Shown here one piece after another: positions 7,903 through 15,834 of a stretch of 64,000 bases of DNA. Positions within the stretch are counted from its first letter, which is position 1. The number at the start of each line of letters is the position of its first letter. Made by a program: the position numbers and the translations under genes. Under the pieces are notes generated by a model that saw only the letters and a list, made by a program, of their open reading frames with translations, did not search any database and was not told where the DNA came from. This stretch comes from Actinomadura violacea (GTDB lineage Bacteria; Actinomycetota; Actinomycetes; Streptosporangiales; Streptosporangiaceae), in the NCBI RefSeq assembly GCF_017573465.1, contig NZ_JAGEPF010000010.1:62001-126000 (forward strand). Reading direction: 5' to 3'.

Positions 7903-9324
7903 TCAGACCCAGCCGTCACCGGCCGTCAGCCGACGCAGCGCCGCACCACGCGCCACGATGTCGCGGATCTCGTTGTCGTCCAGGTAGTAGGACTTGCAGC
8001 GTCGCGGCATGCTGCCTTCCGCATGCAGCAACCCGACCCCGCGTGTCCGCCGGTCGATGTCGGAGCAGTCGAAACCGTTGCTCGCCATCCCGGCGCCCAT
8101 GATCGTGTCGGAGGCGTCGCGGGTGTTGCACCGCATTCCCCACCGCAGCGCCACCAGGTCACGCAACGACGTGGGCACCACATCCGATGACGGCTTCTGC
8201 GTGGCCAACGCCGCGATGATCCGGGCCGCCCGGCCCCGCGCGACCAGATCCACAGCCAACGAGTTGAAGTGCCGCGCCGCCTTCTTGTCAGTGTGCGCGG
8301 TGAAGAACCGCAGCTCATCCACCGGCATCAGGATGATCGGCGCGTCCTGCGGAGCCAGCACCCGCCGCCCCGCCGATTCCAGTAGTTCGTACCTCCTGTC
8401 CATTTCCTTGATCAGGTCTTCCATGGTGGAGATCGCTTCGTCGGTGTCGTTGGTGACCAGCCGCGTCATCACCGGCCGCCACATCGCCAGTTCCACGCGC
8501 TTGGCGTCGAAACCCCAGATCTCGCAGGTCGGATCCAGGGCCGCCGCCGCCAGCAGCAGCGACAGCGCCGCCGACTTGCCCGCCTCAGGCTCACCGCCCA
8601 GAAGGATGTTCTTGCCCTCCAGCCGCATCGTGATCTCATCACCCATGTCATCCACCGCGACCGGGATCGGGTCCCGCAGGCTGCGTTGCCCGCCACCGAC
8701 CCACGGCCACGGGATCGGGTCCGAGACGTTCGGGTCGCGAGGGTTGGCGAACGGGTCCCGCCGCACCACGTCGACGTAAGCGAAGTCCGCACGGTCCAGG
8801 TCACGCACCACCCGCACCTCACGCACCCGCAGCACGGCCGCCACCCGCTCCGCTTCGGCTTCCAGCTCACCGACCGTCGCGCCGCGCGGCACCCGCACCA
8901 GAAGTCGGTCACCGGCCGGGACCGTCCGCGCCTTCCGGATGCGCGGGATACGGTCGTTCACCGTGGTCAACGAGGCGTAACGGCACGCGCGGTCCCAGTG
9001 CCGCCGCAGCCGACCCCGCCGCCAGACCCGCACGGCCCGATGACGCGTCCATGGGATCAGCGCGACCGACGACGCCAGCCAGCCCGCCGCCAGCAGCCCG
9101 CCGAGCCAGCCCCGCGCCAGCCAGCCCGCCACCGCCACGGCCACCAGCACGGCCAGCGCCGCCAGCTCACGCCGCCACAGCCAGCTAGGCCGGACAATCC
9201 AGAGCGTGACCGCCGAGCCCGCCGTGAGCCGAGCCCGAACCGGAAGGTCCGGCCGCTGGAGAACCGGAGGAAGGCCGATCTGTCCGGGCGCCTGGACGCT
9301 CGACCCGCGCTCAGGACGGGTCAC
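7903..9324 (-). CDS. FtsK/SpoIIIE-type DNA translocase (TraB-like)
   Basis: 473 residues from a GTG overlapping the stop of the upstream gene (GTGA). The N-terminus carries a pair of hydrophobic segments (about residues 50-95, LAALAVLVAVAVAGWLARGW and following) for membrane insertion. The ATPase domain has Walker A LLGGEPEAGKSAALS, Walker B IILMPVDEL and the FtsK-type segment LATQKPSSDVVP. AICEs and Streptomyces plasmids use a single hexameric FtsK-like protein (TraB) to pump double-stranded DNA into the recipient hypha, so this is the conjugation motor. The gap to the next gene (7789-7902) is 114 bases. Confidence 0.93.
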   Translation of the reverse strand: MTRPERGSSVQAPGQIGLPPVLQRPDLPVRARLTAGSAVTLWIVRPSWLWRRELAALAVLVAVAVAGWLARGWLGGLLAAGWLASSVALIPWTRHRAVRVWRRGRLRRHWDRACRYASLTTVNDRIPRIRKARTVPAGDRLLVRVPRGATVGELEAEAERVAAVLRVREVRVVRDLDRADFAYVDVVRRDPFANPRDPNVSDPIPWPWVGGGQRSLRDPIPVAVDDMGDEITMRLEGKNILLGGEPEAGKSAALSLLLAAAALDPTCEIWGFDAKRVELAMWRPVMTRLVTNDTDEAISTMEDLIKEMDRRYELLESAGRRVLAPQDAPIILMPVDELRFFTAHTDKKAARHFNSLAVDLVARGRAARIIAALATQKPSSDVVPTSLRDLVALRWGMRCNTRDASDTIMGAGMASNGFDCSDIDRRTRGVGLLHAEGSMPRRCKSYYLDDNEIRDIVARGAALRRLTAGDGWV

Positions 9325-9935
9325 CACGCACCGCCCAGACCGCCGCCGTGCCGGATCCCCGGCAGCCCCTCCGGCCCGGCCGCCGGAGCCTCGCGCCAGT
9401 CGCGGCGCGTCTGCTCCATGCCCGCCGTCCGAACCTGCGGGACCGATCCCGTCCGCTGCGCCCACGCCGCCCACGCCTCGCACCGCCGCGTGTCCAGCTC
9501 TCGCCATGTCCCGCGCGGCACCAGGTCCGCCAGCATGTCCGCCAGCAGCACCCCGCCCACACCACGGTCCGCGCCCAGCGGGACCCACGCCGAACGGGAG
9601 TACCCGCCCACGTGCACCCAGCCGTGCGCCGACACCGGCCCCGGCCCGCCGACCGGGCGACCGTCCGCCAGGCCCGCACCCGCCAGCGCCCCCGACATCA
9701 GCGCCGCACCCAGCACCCGACGCCGCCGCCGCTCCGACACCTCGACCAGCCGCAGCCACGACGGCCCCGCCGGTTCGGTCAGCGAGTAGGCGACCCGGAG
9801 CGGCCCCGTCGCCGCCAAGGTGAGCACGTACGAGCACTCGCCGTACGGCCACGGGTCCACCGCACCCGCCGCCGCCACCGCGTCCGAGGGCAGTTCCACC
9901 GCCGAGCCCCGCAGCCGATCCAGCCAGCCCGCCAT
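9321..9935 (-). CDS. Hypothetical element protein upstream of FtsK
   Basis: 204 residues starting at ATG 9935, which shares its A with the stop codon before it (TGATG). A GTG three bases earlier is also possible. The middle is Ala/Gly-rich (VLGAALMSGALAGAGLADG) and may form one membrane segment; the rest is Arg/Trp-rich. Its stop is coupled to the FtsK start, so a transfer-related role is likely, but I recognise no domain. Confidence 0.65.
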   Translation of the reverse strand: MAGWLDRLRGSAVELPSDAVAAAGAVDPWPYGECSYVLTLAATGPLRVAYSLTEPAGPSWLRLVEVSERRRRRVLGAALMSGALAGAGLADGRPVGGPGPVSAHGWVHVGGYSRSAWVPLGADRGVGGVLLADMLADLVPRGTWRELDTRRCEAWAAWAQRTGSVPQVRTAGMEQTRRDWREAPAAGPEGLPGIRHGGGLGGAW

Positions 9936-10309
9936 CACTCGCCCGCCTTCCCCGCCGACTTGCCCGACGCCGCCGAGCCGCCCGCCGGGCCGCCCGGCAT
10001 CGCCACCGCCTCCAGCCGCTCCGCCGTCCACCACTGCACGCTGTCGCCCTTGCGGTCGATGGCGTTGAGCACCAGGCCCACCGGCCGCACGAACGTCCCC
10101 TGGCTCAGGCCCGGGTCACCGATCAGACCGACCTTGATCGGCGCGCTGCCCAGCCCGTCCATCACCAGCAGCCGCGCCGTGAACAGCGGCTCCCCGTCGT
10201 CGTTGGTCCGCAGCGACTTCGTCTCGAAGTCCCGCCGCTGCTCCGGCGCGTCCGCCACGATGAACATGAGCTTGTCCATCTCGATCCGGAACTCCACGTG
10301 CACCTCCAC
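9935..10309 (-). CDS. SCO3933-family regulatory-like protein
   Basis: 124 residues, the first gene of the minus-strand operon. It reads FRIEMDKLMFIVADAPEQ, then a charged stretch ending GEPLFTARLLVMDG, and later FVRPVGLVLNAI. This matches the layout of the short SCO3933-family proteins found in front of tra/rep genes of Streptomyces plasmids and AICEs, which resemble single-strand-binding or regulatory OB-like proteins. The promoter should lie in the 10310-10467 gap shared with the divergent GntR gene. Family assignment is by pattern, without alignment. Confidence 0.7.
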   Translation of the reverse strand: MEVHVEFRIEMDKLMFIVADAPEQRRDFETKSLRTNDDGEPLFTARLLVMDGLGSAPIKVGLIGDPGLSQGTFVRPVGLVLNAIDRKGDSVQWWTAERLEAVAMPGGPAGGSAASGKSAGKAGE

Positions 10310-10467
10310 ACCGTGCTTGGCGCCCTATGCACCACGCTATGTGCACCAAGTTGTGCCACGCGCGACCAGAACGCAAACCTAGGCGCGCAAACCTAGGCGC
10401 GCTATGGTTGATGGAGTCGGAGAAATCGCAGCTCAGGCAACCGTGTCAAGCCAAGGAGGTGGCCGCA
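10310..10467. promoter_or_regulatory. Divergent control region of the element (tandem operator)
   Basis: Holds an exact tandem direct repeat of 14 bases, CGCAAACCTAGGCG, at 10372-10385 and 10386-10399. A possible -10 (TATGGT, 10403-10408) for the GntR gene follows directly. Upstream, CTATGCACCA and CTATGTGCACCA (10324-10349) form a second repeat on the side of the minus operon. A strong Shine-Dalgarno AAGGAGG lies at 10453-10459. The region separates the tra/rep operon from its probable repressor, as in pSAM2 korSA, so the repeats are good operator candidates. Confidence 0.7.
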
Positions 10468-11352
10468 TTGGGCCAGCCGTCAGAGCAAAGCTCAGGGACC
10501 ACCGACACGACGCACCTGTGGCGCGGCATCCACGATGAGATCGTTCGGGGCATCCTGTCCGGTCAGTACCCGCCGGGCTCGCTGCTGCCATCCAACGCCC
10601 AGATCCAGCAGCGATACAGCGTCTCCACGACCACCAGCCGGAGAGTCCTTGCCGAACTCGCCTCCGGTGGATGGGCTATCTCCCAGGGCACTCGCGGTTA
10701 CATCGCCACGACAGGCCACGACGCCCAGTACAAACTCGGGGACGTCCTCAGAGAGGCGCAGGCCCCGACCGAGGTAGACCCGAACGCGCCCGCCAACACA
10801 CCACCCGAGGGAGCGGCGCAGCCGGTAACCCCTCAGTGGCAGCAATCTCCGGGGCTCCCTCGCCCGCAGCACACCGTCCCTGTTGGCGGATCGATCCCCG
10901 ACGTCCTTGCAACAGTGATCGACGTGCGCGTGCGAGCCGAACCGGCACCCGCCGACGTCGCCCATGCGCTTGGTCTTTCGGAGCCGGGAACACCCGTACT
11001 GGTTCGTCGTCATGTCCTCGCCGACAGCACCGGCATGACGCCCATCGAGCTTTGGACGGCATTCCTCCCCTACAGCGATCAGGGAGCCCTGTCTCAGCCC
11101 GAAGCCCTGACTGAAACGTGGCCGCAGCTTCTTTCTCGCTACTCAGGCGAGCAGGTCACTACCGCCACGAGCCAAGTTGAGGCCCGGCATCCGGACAGCT
11201 ATGAGGCGTATGCCCTCCGCCTGCCGAGCAATGACATCGTGCTCACCCGCGCCACCACGTACTTGCACGCAAACCAGCCGCTGAGCTTCACCGTCAGCGT
11301 GTGGCCTGCGCGTACCACGCGGCTTACCGTCGAAGGCCACCCTGTCGCCTAG
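10468..11352 (+). CDS. GntR-family transcriptional regulator (KorSA-like)
   Basis: 294 residues from TTG 10468, chosen because a perfect AAGGAGG stands 8 bases upstream; an ATG at 10411 is in frame but has no such site. The N-terminal winged helix is clear (HDEIVRGILSGQYPPGSLLPSNAQIQQRYSVS is read across two blocks). A Pro/Gln-rich linker of about 60 residues and a UTRA-like effector domain (VDVRVRAEPAPADVAHALGL begins about residue 150) follow. It faces the rep/tra operon and probably represses it and itself through the tandem repeat upstream, controlling transfer. Confidence 0.88.
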   Translation: MGQPSEQSSGTTDTTHLWRGIHDEIVRGILSGQYPPGSLLPSNAQIQQRYSVSTTTSRRVLAELASGGWAISQGTRGYIATTGHDAQYKLGDVLREAQAPTEVDPNAPANTPPEGAAQPVTPQWQQSPGLPRPQHTVPVGGSIPDVLATVIDVRVRAEPAPADVAHALGLSEPGTPVLVRRHVLADSTGMTPIELWTAFLPYSDQGALSQPEALTETWPQLLSRYSGEQVTTATSQVEARHPDSYEAYALRLPSNDIVLTRATTYLHANQPLSFTVSVWPARTTRLTVEGHPVA

Positions 11353-11412
11353 GCTGCCCGCCGTGCAGCGGCTTCCCAGGCAGTTGGGGGTGAAGCTGGA
11401 ATTGCCGCACCG

Positions 11413-11452
11413 GCGCCGGCCGAACTCCCTACGGTCGCCCCTCCGGGGTGGC
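11413..11452. repeat. Dispersed element repeat, copy 2
   Basis: 40 bases identical to 14426-14465 at 39 positions, beginning GCGCCGGCCGAACTCCCT and ending CCCCTCCGGGGTGGC. Looser similarity continues about 20 bases on either side (TCCGCCGGCCC downstream). It lies between the GntR gene and the kinase gene. Confidence 0.85.
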
Positions 11453-11581
11453 TACGCCATTCCGCCGGCCCCGCCCATGCCGCCGACAAGGGGGAAGCCG
11501 CAGCCCTTTCCCGTCCGCGATGTCGCCGCTTCCGCGTATGCTCTGTTGCGTCCATCCCAGCGATCACCGGAGACCTACTGC

Positions 11582-12979
11582 ATGCCAGACCGGTTGCAAC
11601 CTGGCGATCCACTCGAACTCGGCTCGTACCGCCTGCTAGGACGTCTCGGCCAGGGCGGCATGGGCACGGTCTACCTCGGCCAGGACCACACCGGCCGCCA
11701 AGTCGCCGTCAAGGTCATTAACCCTGCCCTCGCCAGAAACCCGCACTTTCATCAGCGGTTCCGTCGAGAAGTCGACGCGGCCCGCAAAGTACGCCCTTTC
11801 TGCACCGCACCGGTAATCGACGCATCCCTAGACGGCGACCCTCTTTATATCGTCACCGAGTACATACCGGGACCAACGCTTGATGAGGCTGTATCCAACG
11901 CAGGCCCCCTACAGGGTTCCGACCTTGCCGGGTTGGCCGTCGGCGTAGCCACCGCGCTAGCCGCCATTCACGACATCGGAATAGTGCACCGTGACTTGAA
12001 GCCCTCCAACATTGTTCTTTCCGGCGTAGGCCCACGGGTCATAGATTTCGGAATCGCGAAAGCTTCATCACAAAGCGAACTAACGCAATCTGGCCAACCG
12101 ATAGGCACTCCGGCCTACCGCGCCCCGGAGCTGCTCACGGGCGGGGCGGTCACCCCGGCATCCGACGTCTACTCGTGGGGTTGTCTGATTGCGTACGCGG
12201 GTACGGGCCGCGAACCCGATCATTCAACGTCAAGCGTGCGCGATCTAGATCCCGAGGTTCGCCCGCTCGTTGAGCAGGCCCTCAGCCCAGCCCCGGAAGA
12301 CCGGCCGTCAGTGCCCGAGCTACTCACCCACCTGACCGGCCGCGCCGCCGATTCGGTCCCACTCCTCACACCCGGCCTGCCGCCGCACCAAACCCCACCA
12401 GATATCAGCGAGGCCCCCGCATCAGGCCGCCCCCGCACAAGTCGCCCTCTTGTGAGAGCCGCCGCTCTCGGCGCCATCGCCATTTCCATTGCGCTTGTGG
12501 CGTGGATCGCTCTTCCCGCAACTCAATCAGACGAGCCGCACAGTCGCCAATCGCCCTCAGCGGCCAAAGCCACACCGAGCATTTCCCAGCAACAGAGCCA
12601 GCCAACCAGTGCGCCGCCTATCGATCCCACGCCCAAAACCGATGTTGCCCCCAACTTCATCGGGCAGTGGAGTGGCGTGATAACTGACTATGACGACGAC
12701 GAAACCGTCACGTTTTCCGCAGCACTGACGATTAATTCCGGTTATCTCGCAGGGAAGGTCGGCGAAAGTGACTATTCGACTCCTACCTGCCACGGAAACC
12801 TCAGGCTCGTGTCCGCCACTGCCTCTAGCATAGTGGTGCGAGAACAGATCACACGGGGAAACTGCACCAAAGAGGTACTCATCACTCTTACCTACAAAGC
12901 CCCGCACGTGCTCACGTATCAATACCATTCGGCTCACGGTCGAGGCGTGGGAACACTGCGCGCGAGCGGCGCGAGTTAG
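11582..12979 (+). CDS. Membrane-anchored Ser/Thr protein kinase (PknB type)
   Basis: 465 residues from ATG 11582 (GGAG shortly upstream). The catalytic domain covers residues 16-255 with all key residues: glycine loop GQGGMGTVY (24-31), Lys44, Glu63, HRDLKPSN (Asp138, Asn143), DFG (155-157) and GTPAYRAPE. A Pro-rich linker leads to a single membrane helix at about 291-313. A roughly 150-residue extracellular domain follows (FIGQWSGVITDYDDDETVTF), resembling a small beta-barrel sensor and not PASTA repeats. It is cargo of the element and less GC-rich than host genes. The 3' end overlaps the convergent DUF418 gene by 68 bases. Substrates are unknown. Confidence 0.92.
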   Translation: MPDRLQPGDPLELGSYRLLGRLGQGGMGTVYLGQDHTGRQVAVKVINPALARNPHFHQRFRREVDAARKVRPFCTAPVIDASLDGDPLYIVTEYIPGPTLDEAVSNAGPLQGSDLAGLAVGVATALAAIHDIGIVHRDLKPSNIVLSGVGPRVIDFGIAKASSQSELTQSGQPIGTPAYRAPELLTGGAVTPASDVYSWGCLIAYAGTGREPDHSTSSVRDLDPEVRPLVEQALSPAPEDRPSVPELLTHLTGRAADSVPLLTPGLPPHQTPPDISEAPASGRPRTSRPLVRAAALGAIAISIALVAWIALPATQSDEPHSRQSPSAAKATPSISQQQSQPTSAPPIDPTPKTDVAPNFIGQWSGVITDYDDDETVTFSAALTINSGYLAGKVGESDYSTPTCHGNLRLVSATASSIVVREQITRGNCTKEVLITLTYKAPHVLTYQYHSAHGRGVGTLRASGAS

Positions 12980-13967
12980 GAATAACCGACCACCAGGTCA
13001 GGCACCGCCAAACCCACTCAAGCGGGCCGTACACTGCATGTTTGAGCCACATCCAGCTGAACGAGAACTCAACCAGGAAGACCCCGAACCCCACGGCGAA
13101 TGCCAGCCAGTAATTCGCGGAGGCGTTCAGCTTCGTCAAGTAGTCGGCAGCGTGAATCAGTACGGCCGCGCCGACATAACTTGTCAGTGCCATCCGCCCC
13201 GTTGGCGCCAACGCGTACAGCGCTCGGCGTGCACGAGTGCGCAGTAGAACGATAACGCCCAGGACATACGCGGAAGCAGTCGCCAGACCTCCGAATGCAG
13301 CCAAGGCGCCATCCGAGGAAATACTTGTCGACACCTGCAAGAAGTTCAGCCCAACGGCAACAACTGAACATGCAGCGAGCAACGACACCGCAAGTGAGCT
13401 ACTCAACCCGAGCACTATTTCCAATCCCGACTTTTGCAGGCCAAGGCCGAGCAGAAAAGCGCCAGGGATGAGAAGTACCCCGCCGTGCAGCACTGCCGCA
13501 CCTACAGTTAGACCGGTCCCAGCGGCGAGCACCGGCCACATCGGAAAGAAGGAAGCCGGAAGCAGTGCGGCGATTCCGACCACCCCATACGGAAGGAGAA
13601 CCTCGTCGGGCTGAAGGGTACGGTCCAGTGCACCGAAAAGAATCAGGAAGCCCAGCCGAGTCACCATCGTAAGGCGCGGGTACTGCGTCCGGCTCCGCGC
13701 CTTCTGGAGGAATATCCCGAAGCTCACGCCGAACAGTAGAGAGAAAATGGGGAAGAATCGCTGATGTAGAAGCGTCTCATAGAGCCAGTAGCCGACGCCC
13801 TGGTCATGCTGCGTACGAGGACCCGGCATATTCGTGATCTGAACAGTGTTGACCAGCGATATCCCGATCAGGGCGAACCCCCGAAGGATATCGATCTCAA
13901 CAAAACGCTGATCTCTTCGAGGTTGCTCGACAGAGGCCGCCGCCGAGGGGCCACGTGATATGTGCAA
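12912..13967 (-). CDS. DUF418/HGSNAT-like membrane protein
   Basis: 351 residues with an N-terminal signature EIDILRGFALIGISLVN and at least eight hydrophobic segments. The C-terminal motif GPLEWVWRCLTW is characteristic of DUF418 proteins, relatives of the acyltransferase-3 / heparan-alpha-glucosaminide acetyltransferase group. These are thought to transfer acyl groups across the membrane, but the substrate is unknown. It is convergent with, and overlaps, the kinase gene. Base composition is noticeably lower in GC than the flanks, supporting recent acquisition. Confidence 0.85.
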   Translation of the reverse strand: MHISRGPSAAASVEQPRRDQRFVEIDILRGFALIGISLVNTVQITNMPGPRTQHDQGVGYWLYETLLHQRFFPIFSLLFGVSFGIFLQKARSRTQYPRLTMVTRLGFLILFGALDRTLQPDEVLLPYGVVGIAALLPASFFPMWPVLAAGTGLTVGAAVLHGGVLLIPGAFLLGLGLQKSGLEIVLGLSSSLAVSLLAACSVVAVGLNFLQVSTSISSDGALAAFGGLATASAYVLGVIVLLRTRARRALYALAPTGRMALTSYVGAAVLIHAADYLTKLNASANYWLAFAVGFGVFLVEFSFSWMWLKHAVYGPLEWVWRCLTWWSVIPNSRRSRAVFPRLDREPNGIDT

Positions 13968-14073
13968 CTAGCCTCCTAATGCACCGCTACAGCCGACCCC
14001 ACCACATCACACCGGCGCCGCACGAGCCACCGTAGGCGCGTCAGCGTGTCACCTCTTCCACGCCCGCACCCCG

Positions 14074-14328
14074 TCACGACGCGCCGGGACCCTGCTGCAA
14101 CCTCTGGCTTATCTGCGCGGGCACCTCGCCGCTACCGTCCCAGAGGACGATTTCCTCAGCCCACCCCAGGATCTCACCCATGTCCCAGTAGCCGTTAGAC
14201 CGTGTGCCATCCTCCGCACTGCACCACAGCCGGATCGCTTCGGCCGCGTACCTCTCCCGACGTACGCGCAGATACCTTGCCGTCACTGACCGCGCCGGAT
14301 GGAGCACGTACTCACGGGCACGCTGCAT
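14074..14328 (-). CDS. Hypothetical small protein
   Basis: 84 residues from ATG 14328 with GAGAGG upstream. Basic N-terminal helix (AREYVLHPARSVTARYLRVR), then an acidic C-terminal half (NGYWDMGEILGWAEEIVLWD). No domain is recognised. It stands alone between the DUF418 gene and a repeat-containing spacer. Confidence 0.55.
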   Translation of the reverse strand: MQRAREYVLHPARSVTARYLRVRRERYAAEAIRLWCSAEDGTRSNGYWDMGEILGWAEEIVLWDGSGEVPAQISQRLQQGPGAS

Positions 14329-14617
14329 TTTGCACCTCTCGCCTAGTCTGCTTGCCTTTCCTGCCAGCTCCGGGCAGCGGCGCCCACCCCTGCACGGGCC
14401 GGGCTGGAAGCTGCCCCGGACGGCTGCGCCGGCCGAACTCCCTTCGGTCGCCCCTCCGGGGTGGCCTGCGGCCATATCCGCCGGCCCACCCTCACCACCG
14501 AGACCATGGCGCCGCGGCCCTTATCCCCGCACGCCCCTCTACCGCCGTCCGACAACGGCGGTCCCTACGGGCGGGGTGATTCCTCGGGGTCGGATGGATG
14601 CCCCGCCCGCAGGGCGC
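14329..14617. other. Spacer with element repeat and hairpins
   Basis: 289 bases without a credible gene. It includes copy 3 of the dispersed repeat (14426-14465). A GC-rich stretch near 14560-14620 contains CCTACGGGCGGGGTGA, which loosely echoes the same repeat. Confidence 0.5.
14426..14465. repeat. Dispersed element repeat, copy 3
   Basis: 40 bases, 39 identical to 11413-11452 (the single difference is T for A in the middle). The flanks also match loosely, with TCCGCCGGCCC about 10 bases downstream in both. It lies in non-coding sequence. Confidence 0.85.
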
Positions 14618-15028
14618 CTACCGGCTGTGCATCCGCTCCGGGTGCTCCTGCTGCCCCAGCGCCTCCCACAGGTGCGCGCGCCCGGTCAGCACCAGATGAT
14701 GCGCCACCTCCACGGCGTGCTCACCGATCCCCAGATGCACCAGCGCCGTATCCATCAGCGCGACCGCCGGTGACTCGCTGGCAGCCTCACCCGGCCGGGC
14801 ACGCTCGCCGTCCACCCACTCCTGCCGCAGGCCCTCAGCCCGCACCACAACATGTCGCAGCACCTCACCCATGTACCCGATGACCTCTTGCACCCAGTGC
14901 GCCGCGTCCCCCATCTCATCGGGCGTCAACTCCGGCACCACCACTACGGCCGCACGCCCGAGGTCGTGAGCAAGGTCGGCCAGCGCCTCCAACTCCGCCG
15001 CCAGCCCCGGACCGCTAGAGGTCATCAC
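14618..15028 (-). CDS. Hypothetical helical protein, paralogue of its neighbour
   Basis: 136 residues (GTG 15028, or ATG three bases on). Almost entirely helical and Leu/Ala/His-rich. The C-terminal region LGIGEHAVEVAHHLVLTGRA matches the pattern of the upstream gene (LDLGCDGLTVALHVLRTGRA), so the two are diverged tandem duplicates. The start overlaps the upstream stop by 14 bases. The function is unknown; no catalytic motif is visible. Confidence 0.6.
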   Translation of the reverse strand: MMTSSGPGLAAELEALADLAHDLGRAAVVVVPELTPDEMGDAAHWVQEVIGYMGEVLRHVVVRAEGLRQEWVDGERARPGEAASESPAVALMDTALVHLGIGEHAVEVAHHLVLTGRAHLWEALGQQEHPERMHSR

Positions 15029-15389
15029 CGTTCTCCACCTTCAGCAGGTTCGCGCGGCCGGTCCTCAGCACGTGCAGCGCCACCGTCAGCCCGTCGCAGC
15101 CAAGATCCAGGCTGAGCGCGGCCCCCTCCATCAGGGCCATCGTGGACCGGCCCATCCGCTCGATCCCCTCCCGATCGGTGATCTCCTGCACCCTGGCCTG
15201 CAACGAGACCAGCGCCGCGCACACCCCATCCAGGCACTCGCACAAGTGCTCCGCCACCAGCCCCGCAGACGCCAAGTCCAAGTGCTCACGGTGCCCCTTG
15301 ACCAGCCGGGCGATCACGTCCCCCCGGCTCGCGAGCCGTTCTGCCTCTGCGACCATCGTGTCCGTCGCGGTCCTCTTCACCGCGCTCAC
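15015..15389 (-). CDS. Hypothetical helical protein, paralogue of its neighbour
   Basis: 124 residues from a GTG overlapping the previous stop (GTGA), with AAGGAGG upstream inside the preceding gene. All-helical prediction by eye, with conserved cysteines (LCECLDGVCAALVSLQ). It shares its C-terminal motif with the downstream gene. The three-gene run 15796-14618 is translationally coupled. The role is unknown. Confidence 0.65.
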   Translation of the reverse strand: MSAVKRTATDTMVAEAERLASRGDVIARLVKGHREHLDLASAGLVAEHLCECLDGVCAALVSLQARVQEITDREGIERMGRSTMALMEGAALSLDLGCDGLTVALHVLRTGRANLLKVENGDDL

Positions 15390-15796
15390 CGTGCCGCCTC
15401 CTTACGCACGTCCGGGAAGGTCTCCGGGTACATCTCGTGCTGCATCAGCGCGGCCACCCGATCAGCCGCCGCCACCGCGTCCCGGCACCCCGCGAACCGG
15501 AACCACGGGTCACGGGAAACGTCGAAGTACGCCCACCCGCCACCCGGAACGGCCTTCGCCGTCGCCAGGATCCAGACGTCCTCCTGCGGCCCCCGCGCGA
15601 AGAACAACAGCGTCGGAATCGGCAGCGCCGACGACCGGTCCGGGTAGAGCTTCACCCCCCGGTACCCCCGCCGCTCCGACGCCAGCGCCAGCCGCTCCAG
15701 ATGCCGCACCGCCATGTCAGGCGCCCGCACCGTCCGCCACCACGCCGCGCAACGCGCCAGACGACACCGCGCCAGACGCGGACTCTCGATCACCAT
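15386..15796 (-). CDS. Hypothetical protein, first of a three-gene unit
   Basis: 136 residues from ATG 15796 with GGAAGGTGGG just upstream. The N-terminal part is Arg/Trp-rich (RLARCRLARCAAWWRTVRAP). The remainder is mixed alpha/beta (SALPIPTLLFFARGPQEDVW, GGGWAYFDVSRDPWFRFAGC) and resembles a small cytoplasmic domain. No named family is recognised. Confidence 0.62.
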   Translation of the reverse strand: MVIESPRLARCRLARCAAWWRTVRAPDMAVRHLERLALASERRGYRGVKLYPDRSSALPIPTLLFFARGPQEDVWILATAKAVPGGGWAYFDVSRDPWFRFAGCRDAVAAADRVAALMQHEMYPETFPDVRKEAAR

Positions 15797-15834
15797 TGAT
15801 CGCCCACCTTCCGACTCTCGACTTCCGCGCACAA

